A stretch of 64,000 bases of DNA, from positions 1 through 64,000 of the forward strand of contig JAISSX010000019.1 in the NCBI GenBank assembly GCA_031272885.1, written 5' to 3'. This stretch comes from Bifidobacteriaceae bacterium (lineage in GTDB: Bacteria > Actinomycetota > Actinomycetes > Actinomycetales > WQXJ01). The notes under the pieces were generated by a model. That model saw nothing but the letters and a program-made list of their open reading frames with translations, was not told where the DNA came from and searched no databases. The position numbers and the translations under genes are program-made. Position 1 is the stretch's first letter; every line of letters begins with the position of its first letter. Below, piece by piece: positions 20,444-30,054 of the stretch.

Positions 20444-21777
20444 CGGTCCACCCCTCCCATCACCGGATCAATCGAGGCCAGCGCCACCACCACATCCGAG
20501 ATGGTGCCGCCGTCGCACAGAACCGACATGGCTTGCAGGTTGTTGTAGGAAGGTTCACGCATGTGGACGCGGTAGGGCCGCGTACCGCCATCGGACACCA
20601 CGTGCACCCCGTACATCCCCTTGGCGTGCTCGATGGCGTGGAAGGCCTGGCCGGGCGGCACCCGGAAGCCCTCGGTCACCAACTTGAAGTGGTGGATCAG
20701 AGACTCCATGGAGCCGGACATGATCTCTTTGACATGCTCCGGCGCCTGGCCCTGGCCGTCCGGGCCCACCGACAGCTTGGCCGGCCAAGCCAGCGCCGGG
20801 TCCTCGATCATGACAGGTGCCGGGCCAAGGGCCTCCAGCTTGTCGATGCACTGGGCCACGATCTTCATCGACTCACGCATCTCGTTGGACCGCACCAGGT
20901 AGCGGCCATAGGCGTCCGCCGTATCGGCCGTGCAAACCTCGAAGTCGTAATTCTCATAGCCCGAATAGGGGGCGTCCTTGCGCAGATCCAGCGGCAGGCC
21001 GGTGGCCCGCACCATCGGACCCGTGATACCCAGCGCCATACAGCCGGCCAGGTTCAACTCGGCAATGCCGACCGTCCGCAGCTTCCAGATCGGGTTGGCC
21101 ATGATCATGTTGTCGAAGTCGTTCAAACCCCGCACCATCGAGGGGTAAACCCGCTTCAGGAAGTCCAACGCGCCATCGGGCAGATCCTGGGCCACGCCGC
21201 CGGGCCGCAGGTAGGCGTTGTTCATCCGCTGGCCGGTCACCATCTCGAAGAAGCGCAGAATCTGCTCCCGCTCCCGGAAGGCGATGGTCATCAACGTGGT
21301 GCCACCCAGTTCGTTGCCGGCCGAGCCGAGCGCCACCAGATGGGAAGAGATGCGGGCCAGCTCCATCATCAGCACACGCAGAATCTGGGCCCGCTCCGGG
21401 ATCTGGTCGGTTACGCCGGCCAACTTTTCCACCGCCAGCACGTAGGCGCCCTCATTCATGATCGAGGCCACGTAGTCCATCCGGGTGGCCAGGGCCGAAC
21501 CCTGCACCCAGGTGCGGTATTCCATGGTCTTTTCGATGCCGGTGTGCAGGAAACCCACACCGACCCGGGTTTCGGTGACCGTCTCGCCATCCATCTCAAG
21601 GACCAGACGCAACACGCCGTGGGTGGACGGGTGCTGGGGGCCCATGTTGACGACGACGCGTTCCTCCTTGCGCCGTGCCACCTCGTCCGCGATGTCCTTC
21701 CAGTCGCCGCCGCCGGCCACATATTCGGTGCCGTCCAGCTCCGCGTCCGGTTGGGGGGCCAAGTAACCAGTGGTCAT
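20440..21777 (-). CDS. nuoD: NADH-quinone oxidoreductase subunit D
   Basis: 445 aa 49-kDa-type subunit, [NiFe]-hydrogenase-derived fold, forming the menaquinone pocket with NuoB. The quinone-contacting loop [12 protein letters not shown] has His49 and His53. NuoC and NuoD are separate here, unlike the fused NuoCD of E. coli. Confidence 0.96.
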   Translation of the reverse strand: MTTGYLAPQPDAELDGTEYVAGGGDWKDIADEVARRKEERVVVNMGPQHPSTHGVLRLVLEMDGETVTETRVGVGFLHTGIEKTMEYRTWVQGSALATRMDYVASIMNEGAYVLAVEKLAGVTDQIPERAQILRVLMMELARISSHLVALGSAGNELGGTTLMTIAFREREQILRFFEMVTGQRMNNAYLRPGGVAQDLPDGALDFLKRVYPSMVRGLNDFDNMIMANPIWKLRTVGIAELNLAGCMALGITGPMVRATGLPLDLRKDAPYSGYENYDFEVCTADTADAYGRYLVRSNEMRESMKIVAQCIDKLEALGPAPVMIEDPALAWPAKLSVGPDGQGQAPEHVKEIMSGSMESLIHHFKLVTEGFRVPPGQAFHAIEHAKGMYGVHVVSDGGTRPYRVHMREPSYNNLQAMSVLCDGGTISDVVVALASIDPVMGGVDR

Positions 21778-22487
21778 GAGTAGCTCCTCCTCTGGTCGGC
21801 CGGCGGTACCGTGGCGCCTTTGAACTGCACGTCGATGCCGCCCAACGGATAATCCTTGCGCTGCGGGTGGCCCACCCAGTCGGTGGGCATCAGGATGCGG
21901 GTCAAGGCCGGGTGGCCGTCGAACTGGATGCCGAACATGTCGTAGGTTTCCCGCTCATGCCAGTCTTGGGTGGGATAGACGCCCACCAACGACGGCAGGT
22001 GGGGGTCGTCATCGGGCACTGCCACTTCGAGACGCAACCACCGGCGGTCGTGAGTCACCGACATCAAGTGGTACACGGCGTGCAGTTCACGCCCGGCGTC
22101 CTGGGGGTAGTGGACGCCGTTGACGCCCAGCGACAGTTCGAACCGCAGATCCGGGTCATCCCGCAGGGCTTGGGCCACAGCCACCAGGCGTTCCCGCCGG
22201 ATGAACAGCGTCAACTCACCGCGGTCCACGTTGACCTTCTCGATGGCGTCCGTAATGCCCTGGTCCGCCAAGACCTCTTCCAACACGTCCACCGCGGTGT
22301 CGAACCAGGAGCCGTACGGCTTGGCCGAGGGCGGTGCGAACTCCACCACCTGGTTGAGCCCGCCGAAACCGCTGGTGTCGCCCGAGCCGTGGGCCCCGAA
22401 GGCGCCCTGCCGCGTGCCGATCACCTCGCCCGCGCCGGCCGGCCGAGCCTGGGCGGTCAATTCGCCCTGATCAGGGTGTTCGCTCAT
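21774..22487 (-). CDS. nuoC: NADH-quinone oxidoreductase subunit C
   Basis: 237 aa 30-kDa-type subunit. The signature [21 protein letters not shown] is at the C-terminal part. About 55 N-terminal residues are a Gly/Ala-rich extension. Confidence 0.95.
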   Translation of the reverse strand: MSEHPDQGELTAQARPAGAGEVIGTRQGAFGAHGSGDTSGFGGLNQVVEFAPPSAKPYGSWFDTAVDVLEEVLADQGITDAIEKVNVDRGELTLFIRRERLVAVAQALRDDPDLRFELSLGVNGVHYPQDAGRELHAVYHLMSVTHDRRWLRLEVAVPDDDPHLPSLVGVYPTQDWHERETYDMFGIQFDGHPALTRILMPTDWVGHPQRKDYPLGGIDVQFKGATVPPADQRRSYS

Positions 22488-23050
22488 ACCAGCAACCCCT
22501 TCATCTCGCTGGTGGGCACGGCCGCGAGGGCCGCCGCCTCGACTTCCCGGGCCACCTTGGCGCGGTCCTTACCCAGCGGCTCACGCTTGATTTGTTCATC
22601 CAATTCCAAGATGGCGTGGATCAGCATTTCGGGCCGGGGCGGGCATCCGGGCAGGTAGATGTCGATCGGTACCACGTGGTCCACGCCCTGCACCACGGCA
22701 TAGTTGTTGAAGATGCCGCCGGAACTGGCGCAGGCGCCCATCGAGATGACCCACTTGGGGTCCGACATCTGGTCGTAGACCTGGCGCACCACCGGCGCCA
22801 TCTTGTGCGACATGCGGCCATTGATCAGCATCAGGTCCGCCTGGCGGGGGGAAGCCCGGAACACTTCCATGCCGAACCGGGCCAGGTCGAAGCGGCCGGT
22901 GCCCGAGGCCATCATCTCGATGGAACAGCAGGCCAAGCCCATGGTGACCGGCCAGGTGGAACCGGCGCGCAGGTGTTGCACCACCCGCGAAACGGTGGTG
23001 AGCACCACACCCTGCGGGGCGGCGCCTTCAAGCCCGTCTTTGATTGCCAT
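22484..23050 (-). CDS. nuoB: NADH-quinone oxidoreductase subunit B (cluster N2)
   Basis: 188 aa. Carries the final [4Fe-4S] cluster N2 with the characteristic tandem Cys41-Cys42 (LACCSIEMM), Cys107 and Cys136 (PGCPPRPE). Gives electrons to menaquinone. Separated from nuoA by 14 bases. Confidence 0.97.
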   Translation of the reverse strand: MAIKDGLEGAAPQGVVLTTVSRVVQHLRAGSTWPVTMGLACCSIEMMASGTGRFDLARFGMEVFRASPRQADLMLINGRMSHKMAPVVRQVYDQMSDPKWVISMGACASSGGIFNNYAVVQGVDHVVPIDIYLPGCPPRPEMLIHAILELDEQIKREPLGKDRAKVAREVEAAALAAVPTSEMKGLLV

Positions 23051-23064
23051 AGTTCAAGCCCTCC

Positions 23065-23427
23065 CTAGTCCCAATCCAGCCCGCCGCGGCGCCACTCATA
23101 GATGAACGGCACGGTGATCAGGGCAAGGAACGACATCATGGCGATGGTGGCGCCCTTGCCTAAGGCCGCGAAGTTCGCAGCCCACGGGTACAGGAACACC
23201 ACCTCGATGTCGAAGATGATGAAGCTCATGGCCACCAGGTAGAAGCGCACCGGGAAACGGCCGCCGTCCTGGGGGTGCGGGCTGGGTTCGATGCCGCACT
23301 CGTATTCATCCAGTTTGGCCTTCGAGTAGCGGTGGGGACCCACCACCCAGCTCAACGCCACCACGCCGCCCGCCATCAGGGCCGCCACCGCCATCATGGC
23401 CAAGATGGGCACATACGGGTTAGACAT
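23065..23427 (-). CDS. nuoA: NADH-quinone oxidoreductase subunit A
   Basis: 120 aa, three membrane helices, first gene of the nuo series. Family signatures: KLDEYECGIEPS in the loop (the redox-sensing Cys of complex I is this Cys) and IIFDIEVVFLYPWA. Only 34 bases separate it from the reductase gene upstream, so the nuo operon probably starts further up, at menJ or menG. Confidence 0.96.
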   Translation of the reverse strand: MSNPYVPILAMMAVAALMAGGVVALSWVVGPHRYSKAKLDEYECGIEPSPHPQDGGRFPVRFYLVAMSFIIFDIEVVFLYPWAANFAALGKGATIAMMSFLALITVPFIYEWRRGGLDWD

Positions 23428-23461
23428 CTCTACCTCCCCCTCGGGTTCAACTGCCGGGCGG

Positions 23462-24766
23462 TCATGCCGCCGGAGCCATTCGGGCCAGGGTGGCGATCAG
23501 ACGATCCATCCAGTCACCCCCACGTGGTTCGTACAAGTCACTCAGAAGCTTCATGACCAGCCGCATCAGCGTAGGACGCGGCAGCCCGTAGCGCGTGCAC
23601 AGCCGCATCACCGCGGGTTGTTCAATCAGCTTCACAAAAACTCTACCCAACGAAAAATAGCCACCGAGGGACTCTTTCAGTTGCCGCGGGTAGTCAAGCA
23701 GGGTTTCTTCGCGCCGGCCGGCCGCTCCTGGAGACAGCGCCGCGGTGATGGTGGCGGCCGCCACCCGGCCTGATTGCAGGGCGTAGGCAATGCCTTCGCC
23801 GTCGAACGGGGACACCATGCCGCCGGCGTCACCCACCAACAGCAGGCCCTTGCCGTACAGGGGTTGCCGGGAAAAACACATCGGCAACGCCGCGCTGCGG
23901 GGCGGATCCACCACATCTTGCGCCGTAAATCCCCAAAGCGGGCCAAGCGTGTCCATCCAGGTGGTGAGCAGTTCTCTGTAATTGACGCCCTTGGCCCTTG
24001 CAGTGCTGGTGACGGAGCCGACTCCGACGTTCACCACCTGGCCGGCCTCGGGGAAAACCCAGCCGTAGCCGGGCATCAGCTTGCCGTGTTCACGCGGGCC
24101 GTCCCACAGTTCCAGATGGGATTCCATCCAGTCCATCTGGCCGGGCCGGCTGGGTGGTTTGGTCAGCTTCACCCTGGTGCGCACAGCTACCCCAACGGGC
24201 CGGTGGGGGTTCTTGTCCCGCCCGATGGCGGTGGCCAGCCGGGTGGACACGCCATCGGCGGCTACCACCAGCGGGGCGCGGTAGGTGTGGGTGGCGGAGT
24301 TGCTACTGTCGCTGCCGGTCCTCGCGTTGACGCCGACCACGCGCCCGGTGCGCTCCGAGATCACCGGCCCGGTGACGGTGGTGTCCTGGTGCAGACGGGC
24401 GCCGGCCGCCACGGCATGCTGGGCCAGTTTGTGGTCAAGAGTTTCCCGCGGCATGGTGAGGCCGAACGGCGGGAACGAGTCCAGTTCGGGCCAGGGCAGT
24501 TCCAGCACGTGGCCGCCGCCGAACACGCGCAGGCCACGGTTGCGCTGAAAACCAGCCTGTTCGGTGGTGGGCACGCCCAAGAACTGGAGTTCCTTGACTG
24601 CCCGCGGGGTCAGGCCGTCGCCGCAGGCTTTGGCGCGGGGGAAGGTGGCCTTCTCAAGTAGCAGGGTGTCGACGCCAGCCTGGGCCAGGTACGTGGCGGT
24701 GGCCGAGCCGGCCGGCCCAGCGCCTACGACGATGACGTCAGCGTCCATACCGGCGAAGATGGGCAC
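23462..24766 (-). CDS. menJ: Geranylgeranyl-reductase-family flavoprotein, probable menaquinone reductase
   Basis: FAD-dependent oxidoreductase. Dinucleotide motif VGAGPAG close to the N-terminus, then KACGDGLTPRAV, and the second FAD motif LLVGDAGGMVSPFDGEGIAYAL. I chose GTG at 24766 (PIFAGMDADV..., 434 aa) because AGGAAGG lies 6 bases ahead; ATG at 24748 is the alternative, and the 46 in-frame residues above look random. In mycobacteria MenJ of this family saturates one isoprene unit of menaquinone and sits by a polyprenyl synthase and menG, as here. Substrate assignment rests on family and context; archaeal-type lipid reduction is the alternative. Confidence 0.82.
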   Translation of the reverse strand: MPIFAGMDADVIVVGAGPAGSATATYLAQAGVDTLLLEKATFPRAKACGDGLTPRAVKELQFLGVPTTEQAGFQRNRGLRVFGGGHVLELPWPELDSFPPFGLTMPRETLDHKLAQHAVAAGARLHQDTTVTGPVISERTGRVVGVNARTGSDSSNSATHTYRAPLVVAADGVSTRLATAIGRDKNPHRPVGVAVRTRVKLTKPPSRPGQMDWMESHLELWDGPREHGKLMPGYGWVFPEAGQVVNVGVGSVTSTARAKGVNYRELLTTWMDTLGPLWGFTAQDVVDPPRSAALPMCFSRQPLYGKGLLLVGDAGGMVSPFDGEGIAYALQSGRVAAATITAALSPGAAGRREETLLDYPRQLKESLGGYFSLGRVFVKLIEQPAVMRLCTRYGLPRPTLMRLVMKLLSDLYEPRGGDWMDRLIATLARMAPAA

Positions 24767-24983
24767 CTGACGCCTTCCTGGTGAAGTGGGGGTGATTAGA
24801 CCAAACCAAGATTCTACAGACCGTAACACGCCTGGAAAAAACGCCCCAAGGATTGGGAAGGTTCCCTTCAGGCAGCTCCCAGGCGAGACCGTGACCAGGC
24901 ACAACGCTGGGCTGCCCTGGCCGAATATCGCAATGCGCAGCGCGCCTTATTCGCCGCCTTGGCGGCGCGAGGCCTGCCTCCCG

Positions 24984-25000
24984 GTGCCCGATGGCGCCGG
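24984..25000. repeat. Copy of the iterated GTGCCCGATGGCGCC motif
   Basis: Exact copy in the 241-bp spacer between menG and menJ, just past the menG stop. The spacer also has a small CGCCGCC/GGCGGCG hairpin (24952-24967). Confidence 0.7.
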
Positions 25001-25007
25001 GATGGCC

Positions 25008-25721
25008 CTAAGGGGTAGCGGTCCGGGGTTTACGGGCGCGGTGGACCGCCACGATCCCGCCCGTTAGATTGCGGTGCATCACGTCGCGCCAGCCGGCCCG
25101 GGCCAATTGGCGGTCCATCTTGTATTGGTGCGGCCAAGCCGCGATCGAGGCCGCCAGGTAGGTGTAGGCCTCGGGATTGGTGGCCACCAGGCGGGCTATC
25201 ACCGGAATCACCTTGGTCAAGTAGAGGCCGTAGCCGCAGCGCACCACCTTGTGCCGCGGACGAGAGAATTCGCACACCGTTAGGGTGCCGCCCGGCCGGG
25301 TCACGCGCAGCATCTCCGCCAAGGCGCCGGGGACATCGGCCACATTACGTAGGCCAAAAGAGATCGACACGGCATCGAACGAGTCATCCGCGAACGGCAG
25401 GTTGGTGGCGTCCCCGGCCACCAGCCACACCCCCAGGCCCTCCAGTCGGTGCTGGGCCACCTGCAGCATGCCCTCCGAGAAGTCGCACCCCACCACGGCC
25501 GCCCCGGTCTTGGCCAGGGCCCGGGTCGACGTGCCCGTGCCGCAGGCCAGGTCCAGCACGCGCTGCCCGGGTTTGGGGTCCACAATGCCCACCGTGGCCC
25601 GCCGCCACAGCTTCTCCACCCCTACCGTCAGCAGGGTGTCCGTCAGATCGTATTTACCGGCCACGTCATCGAACATGGCCGCAACCTGACTTGGGTCTTT
25701 ATCCAAGTCCGCGATTGTCAC
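25008..25721 (-). CDS. menG: Demethylmenaquinone methyltransferase
   Basis: 237 aa class I SAM methyltransferase of the UbiE/MenG family. SAM motif VLDLACGTGTSTRAL near residue 55, family patterns SISFGLRNV and EFSRPRHKVVR. It methylates demethylmenaquinone in the last core step of menaquinone synthesis. First gene of the large minus-strand respiratory block; GTG start, divergent from menF with only 41 bases between. Confidence 0.93.
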   Translation of the reverse strand: MTIADLDKDPSQVAAMFDDVAGKYDLTDTLLTVGVEKLWRRATVGIVDPKPGQRVLDLACGTGTSTRALAKTGAAVVGCDFSEGMLQVAQHRLEGLGVWLVAGDATNLPFADDSFDAVSISFGLRNVADVPGALAEMLRVTRPGGTLTVCEFSRPRHKVVRCGYGLYLTKVIPVIARLVATNPEAYTYLAASIAAWPHQYKMDRQLARAGWRDVMHRNLTGGIVAVHRARKPRTATP

Positions 25722-25762
25722 CCCAGTATGTTCGCACGGCCAGTCACTATTGTTGAAGCGCC

Positions 25763-27079
25763 ATGGAAACGCCCAACCTCCACTTCCGCACCGCCCCGGT
25801 CAAGCTGCCCCGCCCGCTGGCCACCACTCTGGCCCAGCCCGGCCAGGCCGCCGACGAGCCGATGGTGTGGCTGCGCCGTGGTGAAGGCACCGTGGCTTGG
25901 GGCCAAGCGGCCGGCCTGGAAATCACCGGGCCGGACCGGTTCGGCCAGGCTGCGGCCTGGTTCTCGGACGTCATTGCGGCCGCCCAGGTGGAAGGCCCCG
26001 GCGGCGGCAGCCAGGTGCCAGGCATGTGCCCGATGGCGCTGGGTACCTTCAGTTTCGCGGACAACTCCGCCATGCCCTCCCGCCTGGTGATTCCGGCGGT
26101 GGCCGTGTCGCAGCGGCGCGGCATCGACTGGATTACCACCGCCGCTGTGGGCGAGGCGCCCAACCCGCTCGCCATCTGGCAGGCGATAGCGGCCAGCGCC
26201 ACCGACAACCCAGCGCCCCTGCCGGCCATGCAAGAACTGCCTGGCCACCACTCAGCCACCACCTGGCCGGACGTGATAGCCGAGGCCTTGGACGCCATCG
26301 GGCACCGGGTGGTGGACAAGGTGGTGCTGGCGCGTGACGTGCTGGCTACCGCCGCCCAGTCGGTTGACCTGCGGACGGTGGCCCTAAGCCTGGCCGGCGC
26401 CTACAGCAACTGCTGGACCTTCCTGCTGGACGGCCTGGTGGGCGCCACCCCTGAACTGTTGGTGCGCAGCGCCCGCGGCCTGGTCACCTCGCGCGTGCTG
26501 GCGGGCACCATCCGGCGGACGGGCGATGACGTGGCGGACCTGGCAAGGGCGGCCTCGTTGGCGCGGTCATCCAAGGACCTGGAGGAACACCAATTTGCCG
26601 TTGAATCGGTGGTGCAGGCGCTGCGGCCGTTCACCGAAGAACTGTCCGTGCCCGATGCCCCCTCGGTGCTTCACCTGCCCAACGTGATGCATCTAGCCAC
26701 CGATGTGGTGGGTGATCTGATTGGGCGCGACCTGGCAGGTGGCCACGGCAGCGCCCCGGCCTCGCTGGTGCTGGCCGGGGCCCTACACCCCACCGCCGCC
26801 GTCTGCGGCACACCCAGGCAGGCTGCCTTCGAGTTGCTGGAACACCTTGAACAGGCGGACCGGGGCCGCTACAGCGGGCCGGTCGGTTGGATGGCGGCCG
26901 ATGGCGCCGGCGAATGGGGCATTGCCCTGCGTTGCGCCCAGTTCAACCAAGACCGCCGCCAAGCCCAGTTGTGGGCCGGCGGCGGCATTGTGGCGGCCTC
27001 GGACCCGGCCGGTGAACTGGCCGAGACCGAGGCCAAGCTGGCGCCAATGCGCCAAGCGTTGGGTCTAACGACGGTTTAG
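25763..27079 (+). CDS. menF: Isochorismate synthase
   Basis: 438 aa chorismate-binding enzyme that makes isochorismate, the entry step to menaquinone. Conserved C-terminal core: VDKVVLARDV, TPELLVRSARG, SRVLAGTIRR, SSKDLEEHQFAVESV, LHPTAAVCGTPRQAA and GPVGWM. EntC-type siderophore synthases share the fold, but men context decides. ATG start with a weak ribosome site; TATTGT at 25748-25753 could be the -10 of a short-leader mRNA. Ends tail to tail with the protease gene, stops overlapping by 4 bases. Confidence 0.92.
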   Translation: METPNLHFRTAPVKLPRPLATTLAQPGQAADEPMVWLRRGEGTVAWGQAAGLEITGPDRFGQAAAWFSDVIAAAQVEGPGGGSQVPGMCPMALGTFSFADNSAMPSRLVIPAVAVSQRRGIDWITTAAVGEAPNPLAIWQAIAASATDNPAPLPAMQELPGHHSATTWPDVIAEALDAIGHRVVDKVVLARDVLATAAQSVDLRTVALSLAGAYSNCWTFLLDGLVGATPELLVRSARGLVTSRVLAGTIRRTGDDVADLARAASLARSSKDLEEHQFAVESVVQALRPFTEELSVPDAPSVLHLPNVMHLATDVVGDLIGRDLAGGHGSAPASLVLAGALHPTAAVCGTPRQAAFELLEHLEQADRGRYSGPVGWMAADGAGEWGIALRCAQFNQDRRQAQLWAGGGIVAASDPAGELAETEAKLAPMRQALGLTTV

Positions 27080-28896
27080 TCTTCGCGCACTGTCAGGGTG
27101 GCGGTCACCTCTTCCACATCCCCGTTCCGATAGATGGACAGCGTCACCGTGTCGCCCGGCAGGTAGGACCGGATCCAGGCGGTCAGCGAGGTGGAACCGG
27201 TGATGTTGTTGCCGTCCACGGACAGGATCACGTCACCGTTCTTGAGGCCGGCGTCCGCCGCTGGGGTGCCGTTCTGTACCTGCATCAGTTCGGCCCCTGA
27301 GCGGGTCACGCCGTCGACCGTGATGCGGCTGTCTTGGGCGGTTACACCCAGGTAGGGGTGTTCGGCCGTGCCGTTCTCGATCAACTGGCTGGAGACGTTG
27401 GCCACCAGGTTGACCGGGATGGCGAAGGCCAAACCGATCGAACCAGACGTGTCGCTGTAGCTGCTAAGCGTGGCGATGGAACTGTTGATGCCCACCACTT
27501 CGCCGGCCGCGTTGAACAGCGGGCCGCCCGAGTTGCCCGGATTGATGGCGGCATCCACCTGCACGGCGTTGGTCACCACCTGCACGCCGGACGCATCCTG
27601 GCCGGAAGCCTCGGTAGACACCGGGCGGTTCAAAGCCGAGACAATGCCGGTAGTAACGGTGTTGTCATAGCCCAGTGGGTTGCCCACCGCCATGACCGGC
27701 TCACCCACCACCAGATTGTTGGAGTCGCCCAGCACGGCTTCCTTCAGGTCCGATGGCGGGTTCTTCAGTTCCAGCACCGCCAGGTCAGTCGACGCATCGG
27801 TGCCCACGATGGAGGCGTCGAAGATGCGGCCGTCCGCCAACACCACGGCGATCGACCGGCCATCCGCCACCACGTGGTTATTGGTCACCACGTAGCCCTT
27901 CTCGGCGTTCACGATGACACCCGAGCCCTGGGCACCGTAGCCCCAGCTATCCATGTCCACCTGGATGGCCACCACTGTGGGGGCCACGGCGGCGGCTACC
28001 ACGGACCAGTCAACCGCCTCGCCCGCATCGGGTGCGGCCGGCAGGCTGGCCGTGTTCTGGCCCGAACTGACATCGGTTTGAGTCTGGCTGCTGCCCTGCT
28101 GCCCGGCGGAACCACTGATGGTGCCTTTGCTGTCGCCGGTCTTGTCCATGACCAGCCACACGCCGCCACCCGCCAGGCAGGCGGCCAGCACGGCCGCGAT
28201 GACGGCAATGCCCCAGGCGCCGGCCCGGGTGACGCCCTTGGCCGGTTTGGCGGCCGGCGGCTGCTGGCCGGCGGTTGCCACGGGTGGCTGGGTGGCCGGT
28301 GGCTGGCCGCCATAGTAGGCGGCGGCCGGGATGGGCTGCGGCGCCGGCGGCGCCTTCGGCAGTTGCGCGGCCTGGCTGCCAGCGGGGCTCTGCGGACCGA
28401 CCGGCACGGCGGGCAACGCACCCACGGCCGGTAGGCCGGTGGGCGGTAGCGACTGGGCCGCGGTGGCCGGCCCGGCCGTGAGGGAGCTGGCCTGGGTGGC
28501 GCCGCTGCGCGGCGCGAACGGGCTGGGTTGGTAGCCCTGCGGCGCGGCCGGTGGTACCGGCGCGGCGGACTGCGCCTGGGCCGCGGTGGCCGGCGTCTCC
28601 CCCAACGAGGGGTAGGTGGGCCGTGGGCCGATCGGTTGGATCGCCGGGCCACCCGGGGTGGTAGGAGCGGCCGGCAGACTGGCCGGTGGCGCCACCCGGG
28701 AAACGTATTCGGCCGGCACAAACGAGGGCGGCACGGCCGGTGGCTTCGGGTCACCGAGGATGCGTTCCTGCCCAGTCAAAGGTGCCGCCGGGGGAACCGG
28801 CAGGCTGGAACCGGCCGGGGTGGCCGCGGGCGCCGCTTCGGCTTCGCCCGTGGGCTTCGGGGCCGGGAAACCGGGGGTTGATTCGAACTCGCTCAT
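27076..28896 (-). CDS. HtrA/DegP-type membrane serine protease with PDZ domain
   Basis: 606 aa. Long cytoplasmic Pro/Ala-rich arm (1-220), one membrane helix (226-249), then an extracytoplasmic trypsin-like domain with triad His341 (TNNHVV), Asp371 (TDLAVLEL) and Ser456 (GNSGGPL), and one PDZ domain (about 500-600). It degrades or refolds damaged envelope proteins; PepD/HtrA of mycobacteria have this layout. Preceded by AGGAGC 10 bases ahead of ATG. The 170 bases between it and menC hold its promoter region; I saw no strong boxes. Confidence 0.92.
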   Translation of the reverse strand: MSEFESTPGFPAPKPTGEAEAAPAATPAGSSLPVPPAAPLTGQERILGDPKPPAVPPSFVPAEYVSRVAPPASLPAAPTTPGGPAIQPIGPRPTYPSLGETPATAAQAQSAAPVPPAAPQGYQPSPFAPRSGATQASSLTAGPATAAQSLPPTGLPAVGALPAVPVGPQSPAGSQAAQLPKAPPAPQPIPAAAYYGGQPPATQPPVATAGQQPPAAKPAKGVTRAGAWGIAVIAAVLAACLAGGGVWLVMDKTGDSKGTISGSAGQQGSSQTQTDVSSGQNTASLPAAPDAGEAVDWSVVAAAVAPTVVAIQVDMDSWGYGAQGSGVIVNAEKGYVVTNNHVVADGRSIAVVLADGRIFDASIVGTDASTDLAVLELKNPPSDLKEAVLGDSNNLVVGEPVMAVGNPLGYDNTVTTGIVSALNRPVSTEASGQDASGVQVVTNAVQVDAAINPGNSGGPLFNAAGEVVGINSSIATLSSYSDTSGSIGLAFAIPVNLVANVSSQLIENGTAEHPYLGVTAQDSRITVDGVTRSGAELMQVQNGTPAADAGLKNGDVILSVDGNNITGSTSLTAWIRSYLPGDTVTLSIYRNGDVEEVTATLTVRED

Positions 28897-29066
28897 TTGT
28901 CTCGGTTGCTCCTAACTTGGTTGACCGCTCCACTCAAGCGCGTCTAGCTGAAGGAATTCTCCCCTATTTCTGAAAGCTACCTGAACCATCCGGCCATTCG
29001 CCTCTGGGCAGGATGGCTCCAACCAGCCCAATCCTGGCCAACTACCGCCTCGTTATGAGATTCAAC

Positions 29067-30032
29067 TCACCTCCCGCCGGCCGCCGCCTGCACCACCCGA
29101 AGGCGGGCCAGCCAACGCGACCGTTGCTCGCCATCGGCCCCCCACCAGGCCAGCGCCTCTTGGGTGACCTCGACCGGCCGGACTTGTAGGACGCCATCGG
29201 CCACCACCAACGGATCACGCACCACGTCGGCCGCCAACAGCTGCCCCGTACCCAAGCCACAGGCAAACTCGAGGCGCGGCAGGGCAGCCGCTAGCGCCAC
29301 CCCGGCGGCCAAACCCACCGAGGTTTCCACCGCACTGGACACCACCACCGGCAGTTCCAGTTCGGCCGCCAGGTCCAGGCAGGCCCTCACCCCGCCCAGC
29401 GGCTGCACCTTCAACACCACCACGTCCGCCGCCTGTTGGCGTTTGACCTCGAACGGATCGGCCGCCCGGCGGATCGACTCATCGGCCGCGATGGGCACCC
29501 GGCAGCGGCGGCGGACCTCGGCCAGTTCGGGCACGGTGGCGCAGGGTTGTTCGGCGTACTCCAAACCGCCGGCCGCCCGGTTCAGCGCCGTCAGGTGCCG
29601 CACCGCCGTGGACACATCCCAGGCGCCGTTGGCGTCCACCCGGATCTGCCCGCCCGGGCCCAACGCCTCGCGTACCGCCGCCACCCGGGCCAACTCTTCC
29701 TCCAGCGACTGGCCGGGTTCGGCCACCTTGACCTTGGCCGCCCGGCAGCCGCCACTGTCCGCCACCAACTGGGCGGCCCGGTCCGGCGGCACGGCCGGCA
29801 CAATCGCGTTGACCGGCACCCGTTGACGCACGGCTCGCGGAAAACCCCGGTTGGCGGCCTCTTCGGCCGCCCGCAGCCACGGCACACACTCCGCCGGCGC
29901 GTAGTCCTCAAACGGTGAAAACTCGGCCCAACCGGCCGGGCCGCGCCACACCATGCCGCGCCGCACGGTGACGCCGCGGAAGCGCGTCACCAAGGGGATC
30001 TGATAGACGGCGGGAGAGGAAACTGGGGCCAC
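29067..30032 (-). CDS. menC: o-Succinylbenzoate synthase
   Basis: Enolase-superfamily dehydratase. Catalytic pieces: KVKV (the KxK lysines), metal ligands in RVDANGAW, EYAEQPC and AADESIR, and the second lysine in LKVQPLGG. I chose GTG at 30032 (321 aa, beginning APVSSPAVYQIPLVTRF...) because homology begins at once and a TACAGT box ends 6 bases ahead, suiting a leaderless mRNA. The open frame extends upstream through the menB start to 30170, which is not credible. ATG at 30056 is possible. Confidence 0.88.
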   Translation of the reverse strand: MAPVSSPAVYQIPLVTRFRGVTVRRGMVWRGPAGWAEFSPFEDYAPAECVPWLRAAEEAANRGFPRAVRQRVPVNAIVPAVPPDRAAQLVADSGGCRAAKVKVAEPGQSLEEELARVAAVREALGPGGQIRVDANGAWDVSTAVRHLTALNRAAGGLEYAEQPCATVPELAEVRRRCRVPIAADESIRRAADPFEVKRQQAADVVVLKVQPLGGVRACLDLAAELELPVVVSSAVETSVGLAAGVALAAALPRLEFACGLGTGQLLAADVVRDPLVVADGVLQVRPVEVTQEALAWWGADGEQRSRWLARLRVVQAAAGGR

Positions 30033-30038
30033 GCCCCC

Positions 30039-30046
30039 ACTGTAAT
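30039..30046. promoter_or_regulatory. Back-to-back -10 boxes for menB and menC
   Basis: The 8-bp sequence ACTGTAAT reads TGTAAT (30041-30046) toward menB, 8 bases before its ATG, and TACAGT (30044-30039) toward menC, 6 bases before its GTG. Overlapping divergent -10 elements would make both mRNAs leaderless. -35 boxes are not evident. Confidence 0.45.
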
Positions 30047-30054
30047 CTGTGGGC